Source of the DNA: an uncultured Roseovarius sp.
Lineage (GTDB): Bacteria > Pseudomonadota > Alphaproteobacteria > Rhodobacterales > Rhodobacteraceae
Assembly (NCBI RefSeq): GCF_947489715.1
Contig: NZ_CANLER010000011.1
Location: 105,235 to 169,234, forward strand
Direction of reading: 5' to 3'
DNA length: 64,000 nt
Shown one piece after another: positions 1 to 8,946 of the stretch. The notes below the pieces were generated by a model. It searched no databases. It was not told where the DNA came from and worked only from the letters and a program-made list of their open reading frames with translations. Position numbers and translations under genes: made by a program. Positions within the stretch are counted from its first letter, which is position 1. Each line of letters begins with the position of its first letter.

Positions 1-2
1 TT

Positions 3-641
3 CTGGAACGTGATGAAGAGCGTCGGGAATATATCCTTGGCCCCAAATTGGGAAAACTTCTTCATTACAACTTGCCGCGATCAGACTTAATCCAGGTATT
101 CAAACCTGTTCTTCTTCAAATGGCTCAAGATGTCGGTGAGACGGCATTTGCAGCGCGTTTGCGCGGCAATCAGGTTGAGTTGTTTTGCGTTCAGTCACCT
201 GAAACGGATGGCATGTCTTATGTTCATCCAGGCAAAGGTCCTAGACCAGCTCATGCATGTTCCTCAGCTAAGGCGATTATTGCGTTTCAAGACGAGACTT
301 TTATCGACTCTGTGCTGAATGAACCACTACATGCATTCAATTCCAAAACGGTCACGGACCCAATCAAACTGAAATCGGAATTGGCGAATGTCCGAGAAAC
401 TGGGTTTGCATATTGCCGAGAGGAAATCGAATTTTCTGTTTCATCGATTTCGTGCCCAATCTCTTTGCCAGGCGCCGGAGTGTTATATGCAATTGGCACA
501 ATCTCGTTGACACATCGAAGAAATCCACAGATGCAATCAATGCTTGAAGACGAATTGTTATTGGCCGGTAACAAACTTTCAACTCTGTTGGGAAGTGTGA
601 TAGTAGAGGGATCAGTTAACATATCCAATTTGAGCAGCTAA
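3..641 (+). CDS. IclR-family transcriptional regulator, C-terminal part (cut by window start)
   Basis: The reading frame is open to the left edge, so the N-terminal winged-helix domain lies outside the window and what is visible (about 212 residues) is the IclR effector-binding domain. Diagnostic stretches are YVHPGKGPRPAHACSSAKAI, followed by a conserved GFAYCREEIE segment and the SSISCPI motif before the last strand pair. These match the ligand pocket of IclR proteins. Two further IclR genes in this window (17426-18235, 18469-19245) carry the same pocket signature, so this is probably a paralogue of the same subfamily. Its target genes cannot be told from the fragment. It faces the end of the leftward thr operon. 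Confidence 0.9.
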   Translation: MERDEERREYILGPKLGKLLHYNLPRSDLIQVFKPVLLQMAQDVGETAFAARLRGNQVELFCVQSPETDGMSYVHPGKGPRPAHACSSAKAIIAFQDETFIDSVLNEPLHAFNSKTVTDPIKLKSELANVRETGFAYCREEIEFSVSSISCPISLPGAGVLYAIGTISLTHRRNPQMQSMLEDELLLAGNKLSTLLGSVIVEGSVNISNLSS

Positions 642-664
642 TAATGTTTGGCCGACTAGTTTGA

Positions 665-1549
665 CTAAATACCGGACACAAAGGCATCGGCGACAAGATC
701 CGCGAAGTCGCTTGGATCGCGCACGGCGGAGATTTCATCTGCGGTAACGACCGCAGTCGCCCAGTTGTTGGCGATCGCCTGGTAAATTGATTGCCGTTCA
801 GCCATAGAGCGGCGGTACGCAAACCGTAGGAATGCATTAGGATCGACCTGATCTGCGTTGCAGGCATTTTCCTCCATAAAATCAACCCAGCATTTGCTTG
901 TGAAGCCTGGACGGTATGCCATTGGCTTTGGTGCAATTTCGAACCGCCGGATCAGTTCTTGAGTGTGACTCTCGTCGCCCTTTATCCAAATGATCGCAGT
1001 TCGTGCTGCCAGATGACAAAGGATTGGGTCCTTGAAATCAGAAGGATGCACCCATTCGCAAATGGATCCACCTGTGTCACAAATAAAATTCTGATACCCG
1101 TATATTCTTTTGGCGCGTTCAATGAAATAACCGGTATCCAACAATGCGTTTATCTCTGCGTTCCGAAATTGCTCTTGCCTGACAACGTAGCTCTCAAAGG
1201 GCAAGCCCCCCTTTGAGACAGCGCCTGGCTTTCCAAGATAAGTAGAAACCGGTGCAAGATTATCGAAAGAAATATTCGATCCGATATAGATGGAATCTGA
1301 CCTCAACAATTCTTGAAGAAACGGAACCTTCATCGCTTCCATCATGGCATTGTTGACAATTTGCTCGCCAAGGTAACGGGTGCCGATGCGGTAATCGATA
1401 GAATAATGAAACCAATCACCTGCGGCCCGCAGCATGTTGGATATATGTGTTTTTCCAAGCCCCGACATACCGTAGAAGAGAACGTTTCGAGCGGCTGTCT
1501 CGCGCCAGTCTTTTGGCGTGGGATATAAAAGGGGTCTTGCTCGTGCCAT
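665..1549 (-). CDS. P-loop ATPase of unknown role, last gene of thr operon
   Basis: A 294-residue protein with a Walker A motif GMSGLGKT at about residues 27-34, directly after an N-terminal block RPLLYPTPKDW. The ATG at 1549 lies one base beyond the thrC stop, so it is translationally linked to thrC. The alternative is an in-frame TTG 24 bases upstream, inside thrC. I recognise the type as a conserved Rhodobacterales ATPase but know no assigned substrate. The rest has no transmembrane segment and no recognisable kinase or transporter signature. Its position as the last member of a threonine metabolic operon is the only functional hint. The general call (P-loop NTPase) is firm, the role is unknown. 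Confidence 0.8.
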   Translation of the reverse strand: MARARPLLYPTPKDWRETAARNVLFYGMSGLGKTHISNMLRAAGDWFHYSIDYRIGTRYLGEQIVNNAMMEAMKVPFLQELLRSDSIYIGSNISFDNLAPVSTYLGKPGAVSKGGLPFESYVVRQEQFRNAEINALLDTGYFIERAKRIYGYQNFICDTGGSICEWVHPSDFKDPILCHLAARTAIIWIKGDESHTQELIRRFEIAPKPMAYRPGFTSKCWVDFMEENACNADQVDPNAFLRFAYRRSMAERQSIYQAIANNWATAVVTADEISAVRDPSDFADLVADAFVSGI

Positions 1550-1550
1550 T

Positions 1551-2960
1551 TTATCCGTCTCGGGTAGAAACAACGTTCAACTTGGTCAGGATCGCGGCTT
1601 TGACAGCTCCAATATCATTTTCCATTCGTATCAGTTCCTCACGCGCGTCTTCAGCGATCTCTCGACCAGCCGGTGGAGCCGGAACGAGACCGATAGCAGA
1701 TTGGACAGCATCGGGAAATTTTGCCGGATGAGCTGTCGATAGGGTAACCATTGGAACATCTGAATTGGCATTTTGCTTCGCAACAAAGGTTGCGACGGCG
1801 GTATGGGGATCACTGATATATCCTGCATCTGTGTACAGTCTCAATATTTCAGCTAGGGTTTCAGTTTGGGTTGCACGGCCAGCTTCAAAGTCCTCCGAAA
1901 TAGCTTCCGCAACAGAGGCAGGTAGATCGTAGCTACTTGATTGCTTCAGACTATCCATCAATCCGCGCACAATCGCTGGCTCCCTGTCAGATGCCTCAAA
2001 CAGTAACCTTTCAAAATTCGAGGAAATCTGAATGTCCATCGATGGGGTGATCGTAGCGACTACTTTCTTTAGACTGTGCTGACCCGTCCTCAAAGTGCGT
2101 TCAAGAATATCATTCTCATTGGTGGCAATTACGAGTTGATCAATTGGCAAACCCATCTTCTTGGCCACGAAACCTGCGTAAATGTCACCGAAATTCCCAG
2201 TCGGGACGGTGAAACTGACTTTGCTCGCGGGTGCTCCAAGAGCCAAAGCTGAGGTGAAATAATAGACGACTTGTGCCATGACCCTGCCCCAGTTTATTGA
2301 ATTCACGGCGGAAAGTTGTACCGTTTCGCAAAACTGATCATCTGCGAACATGGCTTTGACCATTGACTGGCAGTCGTCGAAATTACCATCGATGGCGATA
2401 GCATGACAATTTTCGGCGCCAAGAGTGGTCATTTGACGCCGCTGAAAGTCTGAAACGCGGCCGTCAGGAAACATGAAAAACGTCTGAATTTCTTTGCAAG
2501 CCTGGAAGGCAGACATCGCTGCACCGCCAGTGTCACCAGACGTCGCACCAACAATCGTTAACTGCTCACCCCGCTCTTCCAATACATAGTCCATCAGGCG
2601 CGCCAATACCTGCATAGCCACATCTTTAAAGGCGAGCGTCGGACCGTGGAAAAGTTCCAGGAGCCAATCATTTGGGCCCGTTTGCACAAGCGGCGTGACA
2701 GCCGGGTGCCGGAACGTACTGTAAGCATCAGTAATCATCGACCGAAGAGCATCGCTATCGATTTCTCCGCCTACGAAAGGTTCGAAGATTTGTAGCGCAA
2801 CATCAACATAGGGTTTACCGCGAAGCTGAGCGATTTCCTCCTGTGTGAAGACAGGCCATTGACTGGGAACATAAAGCCCCCCATCGCTAGCAAGTCCGAC
2901 CAACAACGCATCCTTGAAGGACAATTCGGGAGCATGCCCACGTGTAGAAACATATTTCAT
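1551..2960 (-). CDS. thrC: Threonine synthase
   Basis: PLP enzyme converting O-phosphohomoserine to threonine. The N-terminus MKYVSTRG and the PLP-lysine block HGPTLAFKDVAMQ (Lys about 112) are hallmarks of the longer, bacterial/fungal type of ThrC. At 469 residues it has the usual length. The ATG at 2960 was chosen over an upstream in-frame start because it restores the canonical N-terminus and has AAGGA a few bases upstream. The start lies inside a short overlap with the end of tdh. It is odd that a threonine-forming enzyme is co-transcribed with the two threonine-degrading enzymes upstream. As a plasmid-borne copy it may be a second thrC or act on a related phosphorylated substrate. Confidence 0.93.
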   Translation of the reverse strand: MKYVSTRGHAPELSFKDALLVGLASDGGLYVPSQWPVFTQEEIAQLRGKPYVDVALQIFEPFVGGEIDSDALRSMITDAYSTFRHPAVTPLVQTGPNDWLLELFHGPTLAFKDVAMQVLARLMDYVLEERGEQLTIVGATSGDTGGAAMSAFQACKEIQTFFMFPDGRVSDFQRRQMTTLGAENCHAIAIDGNFDDCQSMVKAMFADDQFCETVQLSAVNSINWGRVMAQVVYYFTSALALGAPASKVSFTVPTGNFGDIYAGFVAKKMGLPIDQLVIATNENDILERTLRTGQHSLKKVVATITPSMDIQISSNFERLLFEASDREPAIVRGLMDSLKQSSSYDLPASVAEAISEDFEAGRATQTETLAEILRLYTDAGYISDPHTAVATFVAKQNANSDVPMVTLSTAHPAKFPDAVQSAIGLVPAPPAGREIAEDAREELIRMENDIGAVKAAILTKLNVVSTRDG

Positions 2961-2964
2961 CGAG

Positions 2965-4014
2965 TTATCCTTCCCAATCGAGCACAACTTTGCCCGACGA
3001 ACCAGACTTCATGGTTTCAAAGCCTTTGTGGAATTCGTCGACATGGAACCGGTGAGTGATGACTCGACTGACATCCAACCCGTTCTGCAGCATCGAAATC
3101 ATCTTGTACCAAGTTTCGAACATTTCTCGTCCGTAGACGCCTTTAATCATGATCGCCTTGAATACAATGCGGCTCCAGTCGACGGGCGACTTACCAGGTG
3201 GAATCCCTAAGAGCGCTACTTTGCCGCCCATCACCATCGCTTCAACCATCTGGTCTAGCGCTGCTTGACTGCCCGACATTTCCAGTCCGACGTCAAACCC
3301 TTCTTTCATACCAAGTTCCTTAATCACATCGTGAAGATCTTCTTTCGTCACATCCACGGTACGGGCGTCCGGCACCACATGCTCTGCAAGTTTGAGGCGA
3401 TCCGCATTGATGTCTGTAATCACAATCCTACGTGCTCCCGCGAAACGGGCGACGGCAGCGGCCATAATTCCAATTGGGCCCGCTCCGGTGATCAACACGT
3501 CTTCACATAGCAAATCAAAACTAAGCGCCGTGTGCACTGCATTTCCGAGTGGATCCAAAATCGCACCAATTTCATCGGGGATGTTGTTAGGTAAGGGGAC
3601 GACATTGAACGAAGGTAGCTTCAGGTATTCTCCGAACGCGCCCTGAACGTTTACACCTACGCCACGTGTTCCCGGATCAAGGTGAAAGTTACCCGCCCGC
3701 GATTGCCGGCTTTGCGTGCCAATCAAGTGACCCTCACCGGAGCAGCGTTGACCGATCTGCAAGCCAGTTACTTCCTTTCCAATCTCCACAATTTCACCCG
3801 CGAATTCGTGCCCAGTGATCAACGGAACAGGCACCGTGGCTTCCGCCCACGCATCCCAGTTCCAGATGTGGATATCCGTACCGCAAATTCCCGTCTTTTT
3901 AACCCGGATCAATACTTCGTTAGGCGAGATTTCGGGCACGGGAGCCTGTACCATATGCAAGCCCTGTTCCGGTCTGGACTTCTCAAGCGCTTTCATTGTG
4001 TTGGGTAGAGTCAT
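2965..4014 (-). CDS. tdh: L-threonine 3-dehydrogenase
   Basis: Zinc alcohol-dehydrogenase-family enzyme oxidising threonine to 2-amino-3-oxobutyrate with NAD+. Catalytic zinc ligands are visible in CGTDIH (Cys44) and GHE (His69, Glu70), and the Rossmann motif GAGPIGIMAAAVA is intact. FDVGLEMSG and IKGVYGREMFETWYKM match E. coli Tdh closely. The four cysteines that normally hold the structural zinc are absent: the equivalent positions read G99, S102, S105 and D113. The 349-residue length is normal. The start overlaps the kbl stop in an ATGA, indicating coupling. A start at Met7 is the alternative. Product call is secure. Confidence 0.95.
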   Translation of the reverse strand: MTLPNTMKALEKSRPEQGLHMVQAPVPEISPNEVLIRVKKTGICGTDIHIWNWDAWAEATVPVPLITGHEFAGEIVEIGKEVTGLQIGQRCSGEGHLIGTQSRQSRAGNFHLDPGTRGVGVNVQGAFGEYLKLPSFNVVPLPNNIPDEIGAILDPLGNAVHTALSFDLLCEDVLITGAGPIGIMAAAVARFAGARRIVITDINADRLKLAEHVVPDARTVDVTKEDLHDVIKELGMKEGFDVGLEMSGSQAALDQMVEAMVMGGKVALLGIPPGKSPVDWSRIVFKAIMIKGVYGREMFETWYKMISMLQNGLDVSRVITHRFHVDEFHKGFETMKSGSSGKVVLDWEG

Positions 4015-5198
4015 GATATTACGCCCAATTCCCTGCCCACTTTGGCGAAAGCCGCTAAAGCTCGATCAAGCTCTTTCCTATTCAGCGCAGCATTCATCTG
4101 AGTGCGAATCCGCGCCTGCCCCCGGGGAACTACCGGGAAGAAGAAACCGGAGACATACACCCCCTCTTCGAACAGGCGTGCCGCCATATTTTGCGCAAGA
4201 GTTGCTTCTCCAAGCATGATCGGAACAATTGGGTGTTCGCCCTCGAGAAGGCTAAACCCAAGCTTCACCAACCCTTTTCGCCAGTATCTTGTGTTCTCGA
4301 ACAATTGTTCGCGCAATTGTTCTCCATCCTGAACCAGCCGGATCGCTTCTATCCCCGCAGCGACAATGCTTGGCGGAAGCGAGTTTGAAAACAGATACGG
4401 TCGTGCGCGTTGCCGCAACAGATCAATTACCGGTTGGGGACCGGCAATATAACCACCAACCGCGCCACCAAGTGCCTTTCCAAGTGTGCCTGTTAGGATA
4501 TCGACATCCACCCCAAAGTGATCTGGCGTTCCCGCACCACGCGAACCCATGAAACCCGTTGCGTGACAGTCATCCACCATGACAACAGCGCCGTAAGTTC
4601 GAGCGACTCGTGTGATCCCAGGCAGGTTTGCTAGGTATCCGTCCATTGAGAAGACACCATCGGTTGCGACCATAATGTGTCGGGCACCTGAGTTACGCGC
4701 CTCTTTTAGCTTGGCTTCGAGGTCTGCCATATCGTTATTGGCATATCGATACCGCCTCGCTTTGCATAAGCGAATGCCATCAATTATCGATGCATGGTTC
4801 AGACTGTCCGAAACGATCGCATCTTCAGGTCCTAAAAGTGGCTCGAACAACCCACCATTAGCATCAAAACAGGCTGCGAAGAGGATCGCATCGTCCTTGT
4901 CAAGGAACGACGCCAAACGCTGCTCCAAATCACGATGGATGTCTTGCGTACCACAGATGAACCGAACCGACGCCATACCGAAGCCTTTTGGTTCCATCGC
5001 ATTTTTCGCGGCAGCGATCAGGTCGGGGTGATTAGCTAATCCGAGGTAGTTATTGGCACAAAGGTTGATGACCGTGCGTTCGCCAACATTGATCTCACCG
5101 CCTTGAGGGGAAGTGATCTTGCGTTCTCGCTTCATCAAGCCTTCTGCTTCGATTTCTTTAAGAGTTGAGGCGATATCGCATAGAAAAGCGTCAGACAT
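4011..5198 (-). CDS. kbl: Glycine C-acetyltransferase (2-amino-3-ketobutyrate CoA ligase)
   Basis: PLP enzyme of the alpha-oxoamine synthase family that cleaves 2-amino-3-oxobutyrate with CoA to glycine and acetyl-CoA, the step after Tdh. The sequence has NLCANNYLGLANHPDL near the N-terminus, the VMVDDCHATGFMG aspartate/histidine block and the PLP lysine in GTLGKALGG at about residue 243. At 395 residues it has full family length. First gene of the leftward operon kbl-tdh-thrC-ATPase, with a 4-base overlap to tdh. Glycine made here could feed one-carbon metabolism, consistent with the sarcosine oxidase locus nearby (inference). Confidence 0.96.
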   Translation of the reverse strand: MSDAFLCDIASTLKEIEAEGLMKRERKITSPQGGEINVGERTVINLCANNYLGLANHPDLIAAAKNAMEPKGFGMASVRFICGTQDIHRDLEQRLASFLDKDDAILFAACFDANGGLFEPLLGPEDAIVSDSLNHASIIDGIRLCKARRYRYANNDMADLEAKLKEARNSGARHIMVATDGVFSMDGYLANLPGITRVARTYGAVVMVDDCHATGFMGSRGAGTPDHFGVDVDILTGTLGKALGGAVGGYIAGPQPVIDLLRQRARPYLFSNSLPPSIVAAGIEAIRLVQDGEQLREQLFENTRYWRKGLVKLGFSLLEGEHPIVPIMLGEATLAQNMAARLFEEGVYVSGFFFPVVPRGQARIRTQMNAALNRKELDRALAAFAKVGRELGVIS

Positions 5199-5321
5199 GG
5201 TGTATCTCCATTAACCGCGGTCGAGTGAGAATTTGAAATCGAGATTGTTGTTCGGTGCAGCGCGGCCGAAACTCGGTTTCGATCAAGACAAGTTTTGGTC
5301 CATTGCCAAAATTAAGCGGGG

Positions 5322-5936
5322 TCATGCGCGCGTCCTGTCTCCGCTTGGGTCATAGGGAGACATTTCAATTACTCTTGCGGCGTGCGGCTCGCCCGGGACA
5401 TCAATGGCAAATTTGGTGCCAATATCTGACTGCCCGACATCCGCTAGCGCCATCGTCAGACTCTTTTGCAGCCGATATCCGTAACCACCCGTCGTCGCCA
5501 TTCCAGTTATGGCCTCATTAAATCCAACCGGCACAATCCCCATCACATCCGCATTTTCAGATTCGATCTCGACAATGCTGAGCACTCGATCCGGCGCAGC
5601 TGCGCTTTGAGCCGCTGCCTTGCCAATGAAATCGCCCCTGCCCACATTTTGACCGCTCGTCTCTTCAATTTCCTTATAAAGGTTGAAGGTATAGGCCTGC
5701 AGCGCTTCAATATTGGTGTCGGTATTCAGCGAGAAGTACCCGGTTGCGGCATTCCTACTTGACCCTGCCGTCAATTCTGAGCGCTCAACAAGTGCGACGT
5801 CTGTCCACCTAAACTTAGCAAGGTGATACGAAACTGATACGCCAACGGCGTTACCGCCAATCACAACTGCCTGGTAAGAGCCCTTCAATGATTCTTCCTC
5901 AAAATAGTTTCGATGCAAGGAAGCAAAAAAGTACAC
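5322..5936 (-). pseudogene. Dimethylglycine/sarcosine dehydrogenase-like gene with large internal deletion
   Basis: The 204-residue frame joins two ends of a much longer flavoprotein. The N-terminal third is the FAD-binding start of a DMGDH-type enzyme (YQAVVIGGNAVGVSVSYHLA, then VALVERSELTAGSS). From about residue 95 it switches straight to the C-terminal GcvT-like domain (GRGDFIGKAA, then VGFNEAITGMATTGGYGYRLQ). Intact family members are around 800 residues, so about 600 residues are missing in frame. The FAD site is also eroded: the usual GGG reads GGN and the usual SSWHA reads SSRNA. It sits upstream of kbl on the same strand. It could be expressed as a short protein, but I read it as a decaying remnant. 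Confidence 0.75.
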
Positions 5937-6248
5937 TATTGTCTAGTAAAATTAAATGCGTAGATTCAGCATGGCATTAACAGTTTTCAACCTAAGGAAA
6001 TTGAAAAATATTCCGAGTAAATCGAGTTGGAAACTGACCAAACGAAAAGCGATGAGTCCCTCCCTCTGCCTTATTTCATTCGCCGCTCCAATTGAATTTG
6101 CCTTGGCACTGTTGAATGGTTGAAGTAACCGTCGATCCGAGTTCTTCACTTAAGAACATACTCAGGTAAGCTTTCTGGTAATTCCGGAAAACGTTGACCT
6201 CATTCGGTTGCCATTTTGGTCAAATCTGCGATTTTACGACCGATTGAT
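5937..6248. other. Intergenic stretch without recognisable gene
   Basis: AT-rich spacer between the decayed flavoprotein gene and a TetR gene, both leftward. The only frame of any length (5952-6149, minus) has no recognisable motif or ribosome site. No hairpin terminator was evident. Confidence 0.5.
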
Positions 6249-6902
6249 CTAGACGCGCCTGGCGCCACCTTTTTCAATACGGCTACGTACGCTCATTATC
6301 GCCTGCATTTCGTCGTCTGTCGGCACCTGTCCCGACAGGCAAAACATGTAATTCTTAGCTCTTGAAAAACGTTCTTCTAACGTCTCTCTGGCCATGGTGG
6401 TCTCATAACCAATCTGAGTGTAATAGAAGATTCGTGCTCGCACCTCAGATTCATCTGGCGAATAATCGTGGCGCTGAAACATAGCGCTGAGGGCATCGAG
6501 ACGTGCTGAATCTGTGATTTCCACTGCTTTTCTGACGAGCTCGGACCTTCTCGCCCAATCTCTGACCGCAAAGTCAAGTGCAGTATCGAACCCCTCTTCG
6601 GCGAGCCAAATTCTGTTGATGTTGACGATTGCAAGGTTAATGGATCCCGCTTCCACAGCTGCCCCCTGAACAACAGCACGTGTGTTGGTTTTTTGCCAAT
6701 AGTCCAACAGGCAATCCAAAAGCTCACGCCTATTCTTAAAGAACCAGTAAAAGCTAGAGCGCGTCGTTCCCAAGGCTTCTGCCAAATTCAGCACCTTGAC
6801 GCTCTCTTCACCCTTGGCCACCAATATCTGCAGCGCAGTATCTATCCAGTCTTGCCGAGTAGTACGACCCTGACCACGCCCACGCTTTTCGCTTTTTTGC
6901 AT
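6249..6902 (-). CDS. TetR-family transcriptional regulator
   Basis: A 217-residue protein with an N-terminal TetR helix-turn-helix (about residues 15-62: DWIDTALQILVAKG, then LAEALGTTRSSFYWFFKNR), preceded by a very basic leader. The C-terminal ligand domain includes FAVRDWARR and RIFYYTQIGYE. The same arrangement recurs in the proteins at 34093-34782 and 49666-50358, making a local paralogue family. It is transcribed away from soxB, about 500 bases distant, so control of the sarcosine oxidase operon is possible but unproven. Confidence 0.9.
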   Translation of the reverse strand: MQKSEKRGRGQGRTTRQDWIDTALQILVAKGEESVKVLNLAEALGTTRSSFYWFFKNRRELLDCLLDYWQKTNTRAVVQGAAVEAGSINLAIVNINRIWLAEEGFDTALDFAVRDWARRSELVRKAVEITDSARLDALSAMFQRHDYSPDESEVRARIFYYTQIGYETTMARETLEERFSRAKNYMFCLSGQVPTDDEMQAIMSVRSRIEKGGARRV

Positions 6903-7415
6903 ATTTTCACAACAGAGGTTTGAATTCCTTCTGGTCCTTTTAGGTTCGCCAATCCAAAAACGCTAGTTTTCCATAGCAAGATTGGCCAGATCAACACAGA
7001 TTTTCCGCCATACGAACAGATTCTGCATTTGAACAGTCAGTGTTCGAAGATTTTTTTGCGAGAGTTCATAGATTACGTACAGTTTTGTATAGACGATCTT
7101 ATTTTTGATGTTAAGAATTTCTCTCGGTTGTGACCAATCAGATTCGATCAAACGCACAGCTTACGTGTGGCGGGTTCAAACGCTCCAACGGAAAGCCAAT
7201 TTATGAAGGTGAGGAACTCAGGGAAAGCAATGTCCAATGACGCGGCAAAATTTCAAGGCAAAAACAGTTGCTGCAAAAGTGCGCGCCTGGCTGCCTCCAG
7301 CATGCAAACACCAATGCATAAAAGCCATCTGCTGGATGGGTTTTACGAATGTACATATTCACAATTTCCGCTCTGCGCACAACGGTGCCGGGCAGCTGCA
7401 TGACGGTGAATCAAA
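6903..7415. other. Divergent spacer upstream of the sarcosine oxidase operon
   Basis: About 510 bases between the leftward TetR gene and rightward soxB. Several short frames overlap here (for example 7167-7403 plus) but none has a recognisable domain. Composition is AT-rich to about 7.15 kb. It probably holds the soxB promoter, but I could not place a convincing -35/-10 pair. The soxB start has only a weak ribosome site. Confidence 0.5.
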
Positions 7416-8669
7416 ATGTTTCAACGCTACTCTGCATTTTCCCTCTTCCAACAAGGGCTAAGAAGCCACAGGGGTTGGACCAGCGCCTGGCGCACGCCTT
7501 TGCCGAAGTCGACCTACGATGTGATTATCATCGGAGGCGGCGGACACGGTTTGGCTACCGCATATTACCTGGCACGAAACCATGGCATCACCAACGTCGC
7601 CGTGATCGAAAAAAATTGGTTGGGTGGAGGAAATACTGGCCGCAATACGACGGTTGTTCGTTCGAACTACTTTTATCCTGAAAGCGTAGATCTCTACGAA
7701 CTTTCCGTAAAGCTTTATGAAAAGCTATCGCGGGACATAAATTTCAACGTAATGTTTTCTCAACGTGGCATGATTGTAACCGCGCATTCAGAACCCGAAA
7801 TGGAAATGGCGGCCCGACAGGTCAATGCAATGCGTATCAACGGTACGGACGCGGAGTTGCTGGATGAAGCGCAGTTCCGCAAAAAAGTGCCGATTTTCAA
7901 CTTCCGCCCTGACGCACGTTTTCCTGTTCACGGAGCAATTTTGCAAAAACGGGGGGGTACCGCCCGCCACGATGCTGTCGCCTGGGCGTATGCACGCGCG
8001 GCAGACTCGGCAGGTGTCGACATTATACAGAATTGTGAAGTCGAAGACTTTATTGTCGAAAACGGCAAATGTGTAGGCGTCAACACGAAGTTGGGTGAAA
8101 TTCGAGCAGGTGCGGTAGGTGTCGCGGCTGCAGGGCATTCTTCTGACTTATTGCAAAAAGTTGACATCACGCTTCCTCTTAACTCTTACACGTTGCAGGC
8201 ATTCGTTTCCGAGCCGCTAAAACCTGTCATTGATACGGTCGTATACTGTCCACTCACCGGCGCCTATGTCAGCCAGTCCGACAAAGGAGGGTTGGTGATC
8301 GGCGGTGGCCTTGACCGAGTGCCTTCATATGGCCAACGCGGCAATCTTCCGATGCAGGAAGCTGTGATGAGCGGATTGATCGAGATGGTACCGCTGTTGT
8401 CCAAAGTAAAACTCCTGCGGCAATGGGGCGGGACAGTGGATGTGTCTCCCGACAGTTCACCGATCCTGGGGCCAACGGGAATGGAAGGTCTTTATCTCAA
8501 TTGCGGTTGGGGCACAGGTGGCTTCAAAGCCATTCCTGCTGGCGGTTACCTATTCGCCAGTATCCTCGCAACGGGCGGCCATCATGACATCAGCAAGCCA
8601 TTTGATCTTGGTCGATTCATTACCGGCAAACTCATTGACGAGGCAGCCGGAGCCGGCATTGCGCATTAG
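7416..8669 (+). CDS. soxB: Sarcosine oxidase, beta subunit
   Basis: FAD/FMN-binding subunit of heterotetrameric sarcosine oxidase, which demethylates sarcosine to glycine plus a one-carbon unit (5,10-methylene-tetrahydrofolate, or formaldehyde without folate) and peroxide. The characteristic start RYSAFSLFQQGLR leads into the dinucleotide fold YDVIIIGGGGHGLA (about 36-47) and VIEKNWLGGGNTGRN. The block GGTARHDAVAWAYARA contains the histidine (H185) I take to be the covalent FMN site by family comparison. The 417-residue length is standard. First gene of soxBDAG, 10 bases ahead of soxD. Confidence 0.97.
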   Translation: MFQRYSAFSLFQQGLRSHRGWTSAWRTPLPKSTYDVIIIGGGGHGLATAYYLARNHGITNVAVIEKNWLGGGNTGRNTTVVRSNYFYPESVDLYELSVKLYEKLSRDINFNVMFSQRGMIVTAHSEPEMEMAARQVNAMRINGTDAELLDEAQFRKKVPIFNFRPDARFPVHGAILQKRGGTARHDAVAWAYARAADSAGVDIIQNCEVEDFIVENGKCVGVNTKLGEIRAGAVGVAAAGHSSDLLQKVDITLPLNSYTLQAFVSEPLKPVIDTVVYCPLTGAYVSQSDKGGLVIGGGLDRVPSYGQRGNLPMQEAVMSGLIEMVPLLSKVKLLRQWGGTVDVSPDSSPILGPTGMEGLYLNCGWGTGGFKAIPAGGYLFASILATGGHHDISKPFDLGRFITGKLIDEAAGAGIAH

Positions 8670-8679
8670 GAGAGGTTCA

Positions 8680-8946
8680 ATGCAAATCTTTATATGTCCT
8701 TTCTGTGGTCCCCGTGATGAAAGGGAGTTCCATTTCGAGCGAGAAGCCGGAAAGATCCGCCCCGACACAACCAAGCTTGTGTCCGATATTGGGTGGTCTG
8801 ACTACCTGAATGAACAGCGCAACACTAAAGGCGCTGTCCGCGAGGTCTGGTCGCATCTTCCATGTCACGAGCTTTTTGTGATGGAGCGAAACAGCCTGAC
8901 TATGGACGTAATTTATTCTACCTCCCGCAGAGGGCCGGTCACATGA
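8680..8946 (+). CDS. soxD: Sarcosine oxidase, delta subunit
   Basis: Small 88-residue zinc-binding subunit. The N-terminus MQIFICPFCGPRDE provides two zinc cysteines, and the family-typical phrases REFHFE, SHLPCHELFVMERN and the final YSTSRRG are all present. The ATG at 8680 is preceded by AGGAGAGG. A longer in-frame extension upstream lies inside soxB and is not used. Its stop overlaps the soxA start (ATGA). Confidence 0.96.
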   Translation: MQIFICPFCGPRDEREFHFEREAGKIRPDTTKLVSDIGWSDYLNEQRNTKGAVREVWSHLPCHELFVMERNSLTMDVIYSTSRRGPVT

